From contig JAPOYI010000062.1 of the NCBI GenBank assembly GCA_026706665.1, positions 1 through 38,491 on the forward strand: a DNA stretch of 38,491 nt. Direction: 5' to 3'. Position 1 is the stretch's first letter. Each line of letters starts with the position of its first letter. A model generated the notes under the pieces. It searched no databases. It saw only the letters and a program-made list of their open reading frames with translations, and had not been told where the DNA came from. Of the stretch, positions 1 to 8,383 are shown piece by piece. The stretch is from Gammaproteobacteria bacterium (lineage in GTDB: Bacteria > Pseudomonadota > Gammaproteobacteria > Pseudomonadales > Azotimanducaceae). Position numbers and translations under genes: made by a program.

Positions 1-429
1 AATCACCGTCATGCGTGCGCTGTCACGGGCAACCGTGATAATCACCGAATAGCAGCGTGACTCGTCGTCGAAGCGACCTCGATCGTTCGTCGTCTCGGCG
101 GCCCGCCTTCGGGCTGATGACGAGTACGCCCCGGCGCTCAGGGAACGCACGCGCTGACGAATGCATGAGTCGTTGACAAGGGTCATTCCATAGCAGCTAG
201 CCCGAACGGAGCGGCTCACGGCCCCAAGCCTCTCTCGGACCCACACTCCAGGAGGGGTCCTGGGGAATCCTGTGGGTATGGGAGGCTCCAGACACAGCCT
301 TTGCTCCCGGCGCGTCAAGGCGCTTCACGCCGCCTCCGCTCCGGTCCTTGGGATGATCCCGCCGCTCGCGCCTGCAACGTCCGGGTTGCGGCCAAACCGA
401 CTCGTCCGGCCAGTCCGTACACGGGCACC
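1..429. other. Left edge, no gene recognised
   Basis: I see no convincing coding sequence here. Open frames exist on both strands but have the arginine/proline-rich composition typical of non-coding frames in GC-rich DNA. A short perfect stem with a CCTT loop (GCCCG/CGGGC) lies at 101-114. It has no T-run, so I do not call it a terminator. The stretch ends where an ISL3-like transposase remnant begins. Confidence 0.4.
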
Positions 430-714
430 ATGCACGAGACGACTCTCTACGCGAGCCTGTTGGGAACCGAGCGACCGCGGCGCGTCCGCGATGACGTCCA
501 GGTCGCCGTCGAGTTCGTGGGCGACGCGCTCGTATGTCGGCGCTGCGGGGCCGCGTGTCCGGAGTACGACCGACGGTCTCGCGTCTCGCACCGTCCGGCC
601 ACGATGCTGTACCGGACGCTGGCGCGGGCCGAGGTCCCGCGCGTGCGCTGCGAGGAGCACGGGGTCCAGGAAGTAGAGGCGATGATGGTCGATTGGCTGA
701 AGGGGGATGGTCGG
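430..714 (+). pseudogene. ISL3-family transposase, N-terminal remnant
   Basis: From the ATG at 430 the frame reads MHETTLYASLLG and then, about 40 residues on, a Cys-rich segment CRRCGAACPEYDRRSR followed by VPRVRCEEHGV and VDWLKG. This is the characteristic start of ISL3-type transposases: zinc-finger-like cysteines, then the CEEHG motif before the helix-turn-helix. Similarity stops near residue 95, the usual spacing between these blocks is shortened, and no DDE catalytic domain follows. It is therefore a truncated, internally deleted relic. It marks the left flank of the methyltransferase/ATPase island at 1108-7463. Confidence 0.7.
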
Positions 715-1107
715 GTAGCTCAGCCATTCGGTTTCGCCCCCACAGATACCCAGACGCCCTGGACACCACACAGAATCCTGAACCGTCCCTCGGAGCTTGC
801 GGCCGGACCTGCGAGAAAGCCAACTCGGCGCCCCAGACGACACCACCCCACCACTCATCCTCAACTCCCGCGCGCGTCCCCCGCGTTCGCTGTGGCGCAC
901 ACCGCAGACCCACCTTCCGCCCGCGACCCCGCCGCTCCGTTGCATTGGCTCCCCGCTCTACCGGAAGCGTCTCCATTGCCTACCCCACCCGCCACGCTCG
1001 CCGCTTCGCCGCGCGCCCACGCGCGCGACTCACTTCGCGCCGCGTCGCCGCCCGTTCCCCGTCGACCCGCTCCCGAACCCCCGCGCGGCCCGGCCCATAG
1101 TACCCCG
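715..1107. other. Gap between transposase relic and thyX
   Basis: No gene is recognised. The sequence is GC-rich and arginine-coding in several frames, without ribosome-binding sites or family motifs. It lies 3' of thyX on the minus strand; I saw no hairpin with a T-run that would serve as a terminator. Confidence 0.4.
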
Positions 1108-2097
1108 TCATTTCGCATTCCACGGCCACACGATGCCCAGTCGTTCCGACTTCGCCTCCAACTCTCGACGCTCCCGACTCCCCCGCACCCCCTTTCCGTC
1201 TTCAGCCACCCAACCCTGCTCCAACGCCGCGCGCATCACGCTCTCCTGGTCACCCGAAAGCAGCGAACGGAGCATACCTATCTCCACTCCACTCAGGCCA
1301 ATGGCGTTCACCTTGTAATCGTTAAAGGCCTCCCAAACAACCGGACACCACCGTGCTACGACCTTCCTCCCAATAACCTCCGCGTACTGCCGAATCTCCC
1401 ATTGCGCATGCAAATCCATACGCAGTCGCAAGAAATGAAGCAGATTGTGCAGATCGCTCTTCCAATACGCCTCCGTGTATGTGGATAACGGCAAATCCTT
1501 CCGGGCCTGTTCCCGCGCCACGCCGGCCCCGAGCCGTTCCTCGTACGCCGCCCGCGCGATACCCTGCACCTCGCGCTCCCGTCGACTCAGCAACTCCCCC
1601 GTCTCTACACTCACGTGACCTTCGCTCCCTTGCCTATTCGACGCACGTTGAAGCCGCCACTCCTCAGGCGCCGTGCCCTGTGCCGCGTCGATCGCAATTG
1701 AGTACCTCGTCGAATACTCATTGACACTCGCCGTCCGATGCCGAATCCACTGACGCCACGTATCCATTGGCACCCTAACATGCAGTTTAAGCTCGCACAT
1801 CTCAAACGGAGTCGTGTGCGAGTGTCGAAGAAGGTACCGGATCAGTCCTCGATCCTCTTGGACCCGCTTCGTGCCCGCGCCGTACGATACACGCGCCGCC
1901 TGAACCACCGCGCCATCGTCTCCCATGTAGTCGATCACACGCACAAACCCATCGTCGAGCACAGGAATGGCCACGCCCAACACATCGTCCATCGCCTCCA
2001 CCCGAGCCCGCCTCACCCGACGTAGTGTCTCCCCCATACCCATTCGCTGCCCCCGCACGGGAAACGCTCCAAAAACTCCAATCCCAACATCCTTCAC
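1108..2097 (-). CDS. thyX: Flavin-dependent thymidylate synthase ThyX
   Basis: ThyX makes dTMP from dUMP using methylene-tetrahydrofolate and FAD/NADPH. The family signature RHRxxSxNExSxR is present exactly (R119, H120, R121, S124, N126, E127, S129, R131), preceded by the usual GFVRVIDYMGDD and VQAARVSYG blocks. At 329 aa it is longer than typical (about 220-300): roughly 45 residues precede the conserved start, so Met19, Met21 or Met36 may be the true start. The GTG at 2097 overlaps the stop of the upstream gene (GTGA), which suggests translational coupling and makes thyX the last gene of the five-gene minus-strand operon. Finding it inside a putative defence operon is unusual. The family call is secure; its role there is inference. 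Confidence 0.93.
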   Translation of the reverse strand: MKDVGIGVFGAFPVRGQRMGMGETLRRVRRARVEAMDDVLGVAIPVLDDGFVRVIDYMGDDGAVVQAARVSYGAGTKRVQEDRGLIRYLLRHSHTTPFEMCELKLHVRVPMDTWRQWIRHRTASVNEYSTRYSIAIDAAQGTAPEEWRLQRASNRQGSEGHVSVETGELLSRREREVQGIARAAYEERLGAGVAREQARKDLPLSTYTEAYWKSDLHNLLHFLRLRMDLHAQWEIRQYAEVIGRKVVARWCPVVWEAFNDYKVNAIGLSGVEIGMLRSLLSGDQESVMRAALEQGWVAEDGKGVRGSRERRELEAKSERLGIVWPWNAK

Positions 2098-3095
2098 TCA
2101 AGCTTCAATCGGCGCCCCCCAAACTTCAACAGGTATCCCCACGACGGGCCAGTACCACTAGTATACGCCGGATGGTAGCTCCTTGGCTGTGTGTAAAAGA
2201 CTGCGGCGTCCCGCTCCATCGCGAACAGGCACATCCCTAAGGACACCGGTTTCGGTCCGTACGGTGCCAACGCCACTGACACCTGTTCCCGCCGGTCCGC
2301 CGTTGCCTGGTCGCCCGCCAGCACAGCGTCCAGCTGTCTGACCGTCTCGAATGCGTCCAACGTGGCAACCCGCCGTGAATCCGGACCCACAGTGCTCAGC
2401 CCCAATCGCTGTACTGTCTGCCAAATCCGTTGGGCGTACGGTTGCCCCGGCGGAAACGGTATAAAGACCACAATCCTTCGCTGCCTGTCCCGGTACTCGC
2501 TTAGAAACTGCGGCAAGCCGAGCGACTCAAAGCCGACCGCGACCACAAGTGTCGACGGTTCCACTATCGACGTGTAACCCGGCAGCGGCCGCAGATCCTC
2601 AGGATCCTCCGCCAAGTGGGCGTCCACATATCCGCCCGGTGTCGGCTGCGAATACGTCACCAGCACCGTCTCGATGTCCGCACTGTTCAGTGCCAGTTTC
2701 AGCCAAAGAAAAAAGTAGCGCTTCGGCATAGACGATATGTCCAGCCACAACGCACTCGGACGACGAGGCAACGTCCCCACCGCTGTATGGAAGACATCCG
2801 CGATCCGTTGGTCCGTCGCCAACAGGTCCGCGCCCAACTCCGTGTAGGCCACGTTCCGTGCAGCCAGCGCCGCGCGGCGACGTACCAACGCCGCCTGAAT
2901 GGCGGTCGAGTGCCCCGACGGCGGGTCGTCGACCCGAAGCAACCTAATCTCCGCGTTCCCCATCCCACCTGCGAGCACCGGAACAGCCAACGAGCGTTCC
3001 TCGAACGACAGAGATCCCAGGCACAGAATACTCTCGGATAGGCTTGCATCCTTGCCCACCAGCCAACGGAGCGGCCCCCAAGGATCGAGCGACAC
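2094..3095 (-). CDS. Unrecognised alpha/beta (Rossmann-like) island protein
   Basis: A 333-aa soluble protein I cannot assign to a named family. The N-terminal half alternates predicted strands and helices (ESILCLGSLSFEERSL, ALWLDISSMPKRYFFLWL, IETVLVTYS), then a second block (STLVVAVGFESLGL, RRIVVFIPFPPGQPYAQ). This looks like one or two Rossmannoid domains; the D-I-S-S-M motif after a hydrophobic strand could be a nucleotide- or ligand-binding loop. No signal peptide or membrane segment is seen. It starts with GTG overlapping the ATPase stop by one base (TAGTG) and ends in a GTGA overlap with thyX, so it is clearly cotranscribed. By context it may be a sensor or effector working with the ORC-like ATPase and PRTase-like protein. 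Function is unknown. Confidence 0.85.
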   Translation of the reverse strand: MSLDPWGPLRWLVGKDASLSESILCLGSLSFEERSLAVPVLAGGMGNAEIRLLRVDDPPSGHSTAIQAALVRRRAALAARNVAYTELGADLLATDQRIADVFHTAVGTLPRRPSALWLDISSMPKRYFFLWLKLALNSADIETVLVTYSQPTPGGYVDAHLAEDPEDLRPLPGYTSIVEPSTLVVAVGFESLGLPQFLSEYRDRQRRIVVFIPFPPGQPYAQRIWQTVQRLGLSTVGPDSRRVATLDAFETVRQLDAVLAGDQATADRREQVSVALAPYGPKPVSLGMCLFAMERDAAVFYTQPRSYHPAYTSGTGPSWGYLLKFGGRRLKLE

Positions 3096-5131
3096 TATTC
3101 GAACAACTCCGGGTGTGAAGCGGCTCGCCGTTGGCGTCGCCGTCCTCGTTCACCGGACGCGAAAACCACCGGCTCCTCCGAGCCAATCCATCCCGCCACC
3201 TCACCCGCCGTCGCGTAGTACGGTTCCTTCGTCCGCGCGGCCGGTATGTCGAAGTGTGGACACAGCACGGGAAACAGATAGAACTTCTCCCGGGGCTTTC
3301 GGTCACGCTCCTTAGTCCTGTGCCGCAGCTTCACAAGGGCGCCGAAATCTGCCGCAGACTCAAGAAACTCCCTAACGCCCTGAGCCTCTGGTGACTCCAG
3401 GTCTTCGTCCGTAAGCGAAAAGCCCGTATGGCCCGGATACGACAGCTTCTTGTCACCGATCAGTCCCTTTCGTATTGCTAAACCGATTCGCGTAACAAAC
3501 CGCCGCCTGACCGCGCCGCCTGGGAACTCCTCCTGCTTCCGCACCCACGCTGCCGACACGCTCCAAATGGCCTGCGTTTGATGCTCCACCGAAAACCTTC
3601 CTGGCCCGTCGGCCATCTTCGAAGCCGCCCGCTGCGCGATGTCCCAAATCTCTCGGCACAGACTCAAAAAGATCAGAATGTTGCCGCCACTTAGGGTCAA
3701 TACCGTGTTCCAGCCTGCATACAATTTCCGCTGTCGGCAGTTGGAGGCGATCTGAACCAGCAACGCCTCCTTTCGCTCCTTTCTCCAGTACTCGCGGTTC
3801 CATGGCGCGTCTCCATCATCAGCCGGCGCAGAATCCGGAAGCGCTCCTCGATCCGATTCCTGCAACATCCACACTTCCAGCAAAAGTGCCCCAAACGGGT
3901 CGGCATCGTACTTACTCTCAAGTAGTTCCTTCCAGGGTGTTGGCCAGCTCCCCAGCCGAGGCACCAGCGCCGCGCGTTTGCTACCGCGGTACTTCGACAC
4001 CTCCTTCGCAGCATTGAGCGGCTCCAGCGCCCCCTGGAGCCAATTGCTGTACTCCCCGGGCACGCTCGGTAGCGTCGCCTTCAAGCGGCGAGCTGCCACG
4101 TCCCCTGCAAACGTCGGGAAGATCCACGACGACGCGTCCTCCCCTCTACGTAGCAATTCGTCCAAGTCTACCCTTTGATAATCGCGTCCAAGTTCGAGCT
4201 GCGCGTCGGAACCGAGAATTCTACGCTCCCGCCCCCAACTGTAGGGTCGTACGCCGATTTTGAAAGACACGCTAGGATCCCGCCTCGACAAGAACGTATT
4301 CACCACTCGACAGAACCCCCGCCCAACCGATTGCTCCGGCCGTTCTTCTTCCCTGTAGTCAATGTGCAAAAGCGTCTCATATTGGTCGATCGTTACAGAC
4401 AACGGTATCGTTCGAGGCAGGATCCCGAACGTCTCCAATCCAGAGCGCGCGTCCGCCAACGGCTTACCGATCTCCGTCTTTGTGCCCAAGACCTCCGCCG
4501 GCATTACCTCGATGTTCCAGTTGACGAAACTCCGTATCAGGTCCAGCCTCTTCCGAACGGCGCCCGCCAGCCCGTCCAACGAATCCGTTCCGTCCAGATA
4601 GCCAAACCAGCATGCTTGGGAGCCGAGCCACGCCGAATACTCTTGCACCCTAGCCTCTTCCACCCGTGCTCCCAAGTACTCCGCTAGCGGCTGCCCGCTC
4701 CTGCCTTGGAGAAACCGCACCGTCGAGATCAACTGATTCGTCAGGTAATAGTTGATCAAGTCCCCAAGCAGGAGGTTCCACACTTCCAGGTTGTCGCGCG
4801 CCCCAGGCTTCAGTGCGCGTTTACCCAGTGAGGAGATCCCCGCATGTACGAGGTTGATGCCGATTCCAAGCACTTGGCGAAGCACCGGGTTCCCGCGCTG
4901 TTCCGGATGAAGTCGCAAGCACGCCGCCTGGACTTCTGGCGAAAAGAGGCGTAGCAGCATGGTTTTGCCGGCACCGTTCGTCCCCGACAACACGACGTTG
5001 CCGACGCGAAACAACGCTTCCGTCTGGCCCGTCAGCACAGTAGGGCTGAACCAGCTAAGGTACAGCTCCGGATCTTCCAGAGCCTCGGTCAGGTACAGTT
5101 CTTGGAACGGGTTAACGGAGAGATCCTGCAT
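3095..5131 (-). CDS. ORC/CDC6-type P-loop ATPase of the island
   Basis: A 678-aa STAND/ORC-like ATPase. Walker A is GTNGAGKT at residues 50-57, following VGNVVLSG. A Walker-B-like strand LSVTIDQYE places D249 and E252 after a hydrophobic run. The N-terminal phrase NPFQELYLTEALEDPELY resembles the N-terminus of ATPases that in my recollection are annotated as ORC-CDC6 family and occur in conflict systems. The C-terminal about 250 residues contain helical and winged-helix-like stretches ending in a basic tail. It begins at an ATG 6 bp after the PRTase-like gene and overlaps the next gene by one base. The proposed role is an ATP-driven switch sensing foreign DNA or replication; that is inference. 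Codon usage looks less GC-biased than the flanking regions, consistent with transfer. Confidence 0.85.
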   Translation of the reverse strand: MQDLSVNPFQELYLTEALEDPELYLSWFSPTVLTGQTEALFRVGNVVLSGTNGAGKTMLLRLFSPEVQAACLRLHPEQRGNPVLRQVLGIGINLVHAGISSLGKRALKPGARDNLEVWNLLLGDLINYYLTNQLISTVRFLQGRSGQPLAEYLGARVEEARVQEYSAWLGSQACWFGYLDGTDSLDGLAGAVRKRLDLIRSFVNWNIEVMPAEVLGTKTEIGKPLADARSGLETFGILPRTIPLSVTIDQYETLLHIDYREEERPEQSVGRGFCRVVNTFLSRRDPSVSFKIGVRPYSWGRERRILGSDAQLELGRDYQRVDLDELLRRGEDASSWIFPTFAGDVAARRLKATLPSVPGEYSNWLQGALEPLNAAKEVSKYRGSKRAALVPRLGSWPTPWKELLESKYDADPFGALLLEVWMLQESDRGALPDSAPADDGDAPWNREYWRKERKEALLVQIASNCRQRKLYAGWNTVLTLSGGNILIFLSLCREIWDIAQRAASKMADGPGRFSVEHQTQAIWSVSAAWVRKQEEFPGGAVRRRFVTRIGLAIRKGLIGDKKLSYPGHTGFSLTDEDLESPEAQGVREFLESAADFGALVKLRHRTKERDRKPREKFYLFPVLCPHFDIPAARTKEPYYATAGEVAGWIGSEEPVVFASGERGRRRQRRAASHPELFE

Positions 5132-5137
5132 GGGACG

Positions 5138-6136
5138 TCACCATCGAGCTATCCTGGGGAACAGCGCCGACCACGCCTGCCCGTCGCGCCAAATGAGGGG
5201 TAGCGTGTTATTCGGGCAATTCATGTACTGTACGAACAGGAGGCCATAGGATCGCGAAAACCCGAGCGGGTGCCTCGGCTGTTCGTTGTCTCCGTCTTGA
5301 TGCTGACGGACCTGTTGGTGAGTCTGCAGCGCGATCTCGCGGAGGCGCTGGAATAGCTGCGGTTCGTCGTGCTGCGGCTCGCTGAAGAGGTGCATTCGCC
5401 TCGGAATGGTAAAGACCGGCTCGAACGAGAAATGCTCGTGCTTTTTGAGCATGGCTCCGTACTTTCGCACGCCTCGTTGCGAGGCGATGAGCGGCACGAA
5501 GATCACCGGCAGGCCATTGAGTTCTTCCAGCGCGCACTTCACGGCCCTACCAGCCTGCGTTCCCGACCCCACGAAGTCCTCGAGCAACACGAGTCGCCGG
5601 TAGCCCTTCCGTGCCACGAACTCGCGCACGCGGCCAAAGTCCCCGAAGGTCGCAAGGACTTTCCACGGTGGGCGAGCCCCTGCTCCGGCCAGCTGATTCA
5701 CGCGAAGGAACTGCCCAATGTCCATGCTGTCGGTGACGGGGCAGAACCACGTCTCGGCGATCCCCTGATTCACCTGGTTCTGCGCCGCACCCAGGAAATG
5801 ACCGATCGGCCATTGCGAATCGTCCGCGATCCAGCGGCCGATTGGTCCTCGAAACGCGGCTCGGTACAGCGACGCCATGTCCTCTCTATCCACGAACTGA
5901 ATCGCCGGCACGAGTTCCAGCAGGGTCCGCAGCTCATCGACCGAGTAGCTCCTGTTGCGTAGCCAGTCCAAAAGGCGAACGTGAAAGTGGCGAAGCTGCG
6001 CTGGCGTGTACTGCCAGAATCTCTCGTCCGCGAGGAAGTGAATCTCCTTCAACAGCTCCCGTGCCGTGCGCTCGGGCCGCGCGGCCGGGTCGAAGGACGC
6101 TTGGTCAAGAGAGAACGTCAAGTCGTCCAACGTCAT
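5138..6136 (-). CDS. Phosphoribosyltransferase-like protein (PRTase-CE type)
   Basis: A 332-aa protein. Residues 184-194 read LLEDFVGSGTQ, a hydrophobic strand, two acidic residues and a GSGT loop, which is the PRPP-binding motif of type I phosphoribosyltransferases. It is preceded by a helical N-terminal region (LLKEIHFLADERFWQYT) and followed by a second strand VIFVPLIAS. This arrangement matches the PRTase-like proteins described in bacterial conflict systems (PRTase-CE), which commonly neighbour an ORC-like ATPase as here. The ATG at 6136 lies 7 bp downstream of the methyltransferase stop, and its TGA is 6 bp from the ATPase start, so the genes form one transcription unit. Substrate is unknown; it could ribosylate a base, protein or nucleotide. 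The family call is good; enzymatic activity is inferred. Confidence 0.82.
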   Translation of the reverse strand: MTLDDLTFSLDQASFDPAARPERTARELLKEIHFLADERFWQYTPAQLRHFHVRLLDWLRNRSYSVDELRTLLELVPAIQFVDREDMASLYRAAFRGPIGRWIADDSQWPIGHFLGAAQNQVNQGIAETWFCPVTDSMDIGQFLRVNQLAGAGARPPWKVLATFGDFGRVREFVARKGYRRLVLLEDFVGSGTQAGRAVKCALEELNGLPVIFVPLIASQRGVRKYGAMLKKHEHFSFEPVFTIPRRMHLFSEPQHDEPQLFQRLREIALQTHQQVRQHQDGDNEQPRHPLGFSRSYGLLFVQYMNCPNNTLPLIWRDGQAWSALFPRIARW

Positions 6137-6143
6137 CGCACCA

Positions 6144-7463
6144 CTACAGGGAGTCGCTAGCCCATTTCGCTAGGGCCGACGACACGACTGGAGGCACAGC
6201 GTTGCCGATCAGTCGTGCTTGCTGATCGGGCGAACCGAGGAATACGAAGTCGTCCGGAAAGGATTGAATGCGTGCGGCCTCCCGAGGCGTAAAGCCGCGG
6301 TCTTCGTGAGGGTGAAGGAAGTGGGATGGATCGCAGAAGTTCGTAAGCACCGCGTGAGACGGCGCGGTAGCGCTAAGACGACGGTACTTACCGTTGAAGG
6401 TATGGCGCAGGTCGCAAGTCGTGCTGGTGGGTTGCCGGAGATAGCCCCTTCGGACCAACCCGTCGACCGTGCGTTCGACGCGCGGGCCAAATTCTGTTCT
6501 AAGAATGGCTAGGCGCACTGGATCAGCATCCCCGTGGTCTCGAACGCGGTGCCTCCGCCGGAGACCGATCATTTCCTCTAACAACTTGCGCTCCGCCGTC
6601 GAGACCTCGCCAAATACATCTGGGATGTTCCAGGTATGAACAGCCGACGGACCATTTCTCACGTTACAGAGCTTTTGGCCCTGGCGGATACGTCTGGCGA
6701 TCTTCCAGCTTCTGGAATCACGGCGCAACAGTTCCGGCTGTTGTATATGTGTCGCATCGAGCACGCTTTCAATCGTAGTTCCGGGCTTGGCCTCGAAGCT
6801 CAGGGTTGGTATTGGCGTCAGAGATGCCATCAGGATGACCCGGCGTCGAAGCTGTGGCGCGCCCAGATCTGCTGCGTTCATTGTGGCGACGCGTACGTGG
6901 TATCCGGCACGACCTAGTAGATGATGGGCTCGCCTCCAGATGCTGGAATGGCGATTCATCGCGACTCCTGGCACGTTCTCAATCATAATGAGCGGTGTTC
7001 GCTGCCGGATTCCCAGAAGAATGGGAACAAGTAGAAGAGGATTCCTGGGATCGCGAGAGTCGAATTCACCAATCGGAGAGAACCCTTGGCACGGCGAGCC
7101 CGCCACGATTACGTCCGGCTTGAGGGCGGTCGAGAGCGACCTCCATTGACGGAGGTCGAAGGTCGTCGCTTGGGAATCTCCGAAGTTCTGGTTGTAGGTC
7201 GCGACTGTGAGAGAATCGCGGTCGAACGCGCCGATGCAGCGAAACCCCAACTCGTGGAAGCCTGAATCGAGGCCACCGCAACCGGAAAAGAGGCTCAGGA
7301 ACGTTCGTCGCGGCGCGCGCACTCTAGCAGCCGCGGCGTAATGGACCGGCGGATCGACCCGATTGTTCGCGGTTTCGGCACTGGTTTCCATGGCGATGAG
7401 CGAGCGCCGCCGGTGTGCGCGGCAACCGGCGATGTCCGTAACGGGCGACGACTCGCTGCGCAA
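6144..7463 (-). CDS. DNA (cytosine-5) methyltransferase
   Basis: Transfers a methyl group from S-adenosylmethionine to C5 of cytosine in a specific DNA site. The ordered motifs are all present: motif I LFSGCGGLDSGF (residues 59-69), motif IV GSPCQGFS with catalytic Cys125, motif VI ENV (162-164), motif VIII QLRRR (204-208) and motif X GNAVPP (420-425). The variable target-recognition region between motifs VIII and IX includes LRHTFNGKYRRLS. The longest frame starts at TTG 7463; Met25 at 7391 is an ATG and may be the real start. It is the first gene of the five-gene minus-strand island, with no recognisable restriction endonuclease beside it. It may protect self-DNA from the downstream genes or mark DNA for them. 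Confidence 0.93.
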   Translation of the reverse strand: MRSESSPVTDIAGCRAHRRRSLIAMETSAETANNRVDPPVHYAAAARVRAPRRTFLSLFSGCGGLDSGFHELGFRCIGAFDRDSLTVATYNQNFGDSQATTFDLRQWRSLSTALKPDVIVAGSPCQGFSPIGEFDSRDPRNPLLLVPILLGIRQRTPLIMIENVPGVAMNRHSSIWRRAHHLLGRAGYHVRVATMNAADLGAPQLRRRVILMASLTPIPTLSFEAKPGTTIESVLDATHIQQPELLRRDSRSWKIARRIRQGQKLCNVRNGPSAVHTWNIPDVFGEVSTAERKLLEEMIGLRRRHRVRDHGDADPVRLAILRTEFGPRVERTVDGLVRRGYLRQPTSTTCDLRHTFNGKYRRLSATAPSHAVLTNFCDPSHFLHPHEDRGFTPREAARIQSFPDDFVFLGSPDQQARLIGNAVPPVVSSALAKWASDSL

Positions 7464-7480
7464 TCGCGGCCGTCCGTTCT

Positions 7481-8035
7481 TACAAGGCCTTGAATCGCGG
7501 GCTCGACGAAACAGGCTTCCAGGAGTTCGTCGAAGAGCAGGCCGTCAAGTTCTACGCGGACGGAGTGCGTCGCCCCCCCTTCTCCGCCCGCGTCACTGAT
7601 ACCGAATGCTGCTGCTCGGCCACCTCGACGGTCCAGAGTCGGAACGGGCGATAGCGTGGCGGGCGGCCGATTCTCTGAGTCTGCGGCAGTTTCGCGGACG
7701 TCGCGATGTGCGAAGCTCGGCCCGAGCGCTCGACGGTCTCGCAGGCCTCCTGCCGGGTCGACATCCAGACGCAGGAGACCGTTTCGACGTGGGGTCGATC
7801 CCGGCGTGTGCCCCAGGGAAAAGCCGTCGGTTGCGACGCGACGACGCTGGAGGCGAACACGGCCCTGCTGGGCATCGGCCGCAGGGACACGGTCGACCGG
7901 CAAGAGGCACTCTCGCGCTGGCTCGAGGCGGCGGCCGTCATTGCGTTCCCGACGCGCGCTGCGCTGGCCGGCTTCAACCGAAGGTGTCCCGGGAGGGTCC
8001 GCCACACAGTACGAGAATGCCGACTCCGGCGCCCC
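7481..8035 (+). pseudogene. IS1182-type transposase, frameshifted N-terminal remnant
   Basis: Three plus-strand frames in succession give pieces of one transposase. Near 7481 the frame reads KALNRGLDETGFQEFVEEQ and continues KFYADGVRRP; from about 7606 LLLGHLDGPESERAIAWRA then ADSLSLRQF; from about 7823 VGCDATTLEANTALLGIGRR and a loop with FPTRAALAGF. These blocks occur in this order in IS1182-type (IS4-superfamily DDE) transposases, including the first catalytic Asp in the DATTLEAN motif. At least two frameshifts and loss of the C-terminal half show it is dead. It forms the right flank of the island, and its start overlaps the alternative TTG start of the methyltransferase. Confidence 0.75.
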
Positions 8036-8383
8036 GCAAGCGCCTCGTGATGCACGCCCGCGGCTCGACCTTGGACGTACTCCGGCGACGCCTGACCAGC
8101 CACGGCATGCGCGTCGCCTCCAAGGTCGCTCGCACGCCGATGACGCGCTGACAGATCGCGACATGACGTGCTCATGAGCCGTCGAACGGCGGATCTGCCG
8201 CAGACTAACGCCACGAGCGGCCACCCAACGCCTGCCGCTCACCCCACAGCGAAACTCTATCCGAGAGCCCACTCGACCGTCGCCCACTGATCCCGCGCGT
8301 GGCTAGCATAGCGTACGCGTCAGTTCGGATTCAAGCCGGGCGCCCTACGGTCCCGGAGGAGGCCTTTTCCGTCGCCCATCCCG
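8036..8383. other. Gap between transposase relic and DUF350-like relic
   Basis: No gene, RNA or repeat recognised on either strand. Probably further decay products of the transposase (downstream) and of the missing N-terminal half of the DUF350-like gene. Confidence 0.35.

Noticed and set aside
101-114. Small GCCCG-CCTT-CGGGC hairpin as terminator
   Set aside because: Stem of only five pairs, no T-run and no gene ending next to it.
301-1488. A 395-codon plus-strand open frame
   Set aside because: Only codons 44-138 resemble a protein (ISL3 transposase start). The rest runs antisense to thyX and through non-coding DNA with arginine/proline-rich composition.
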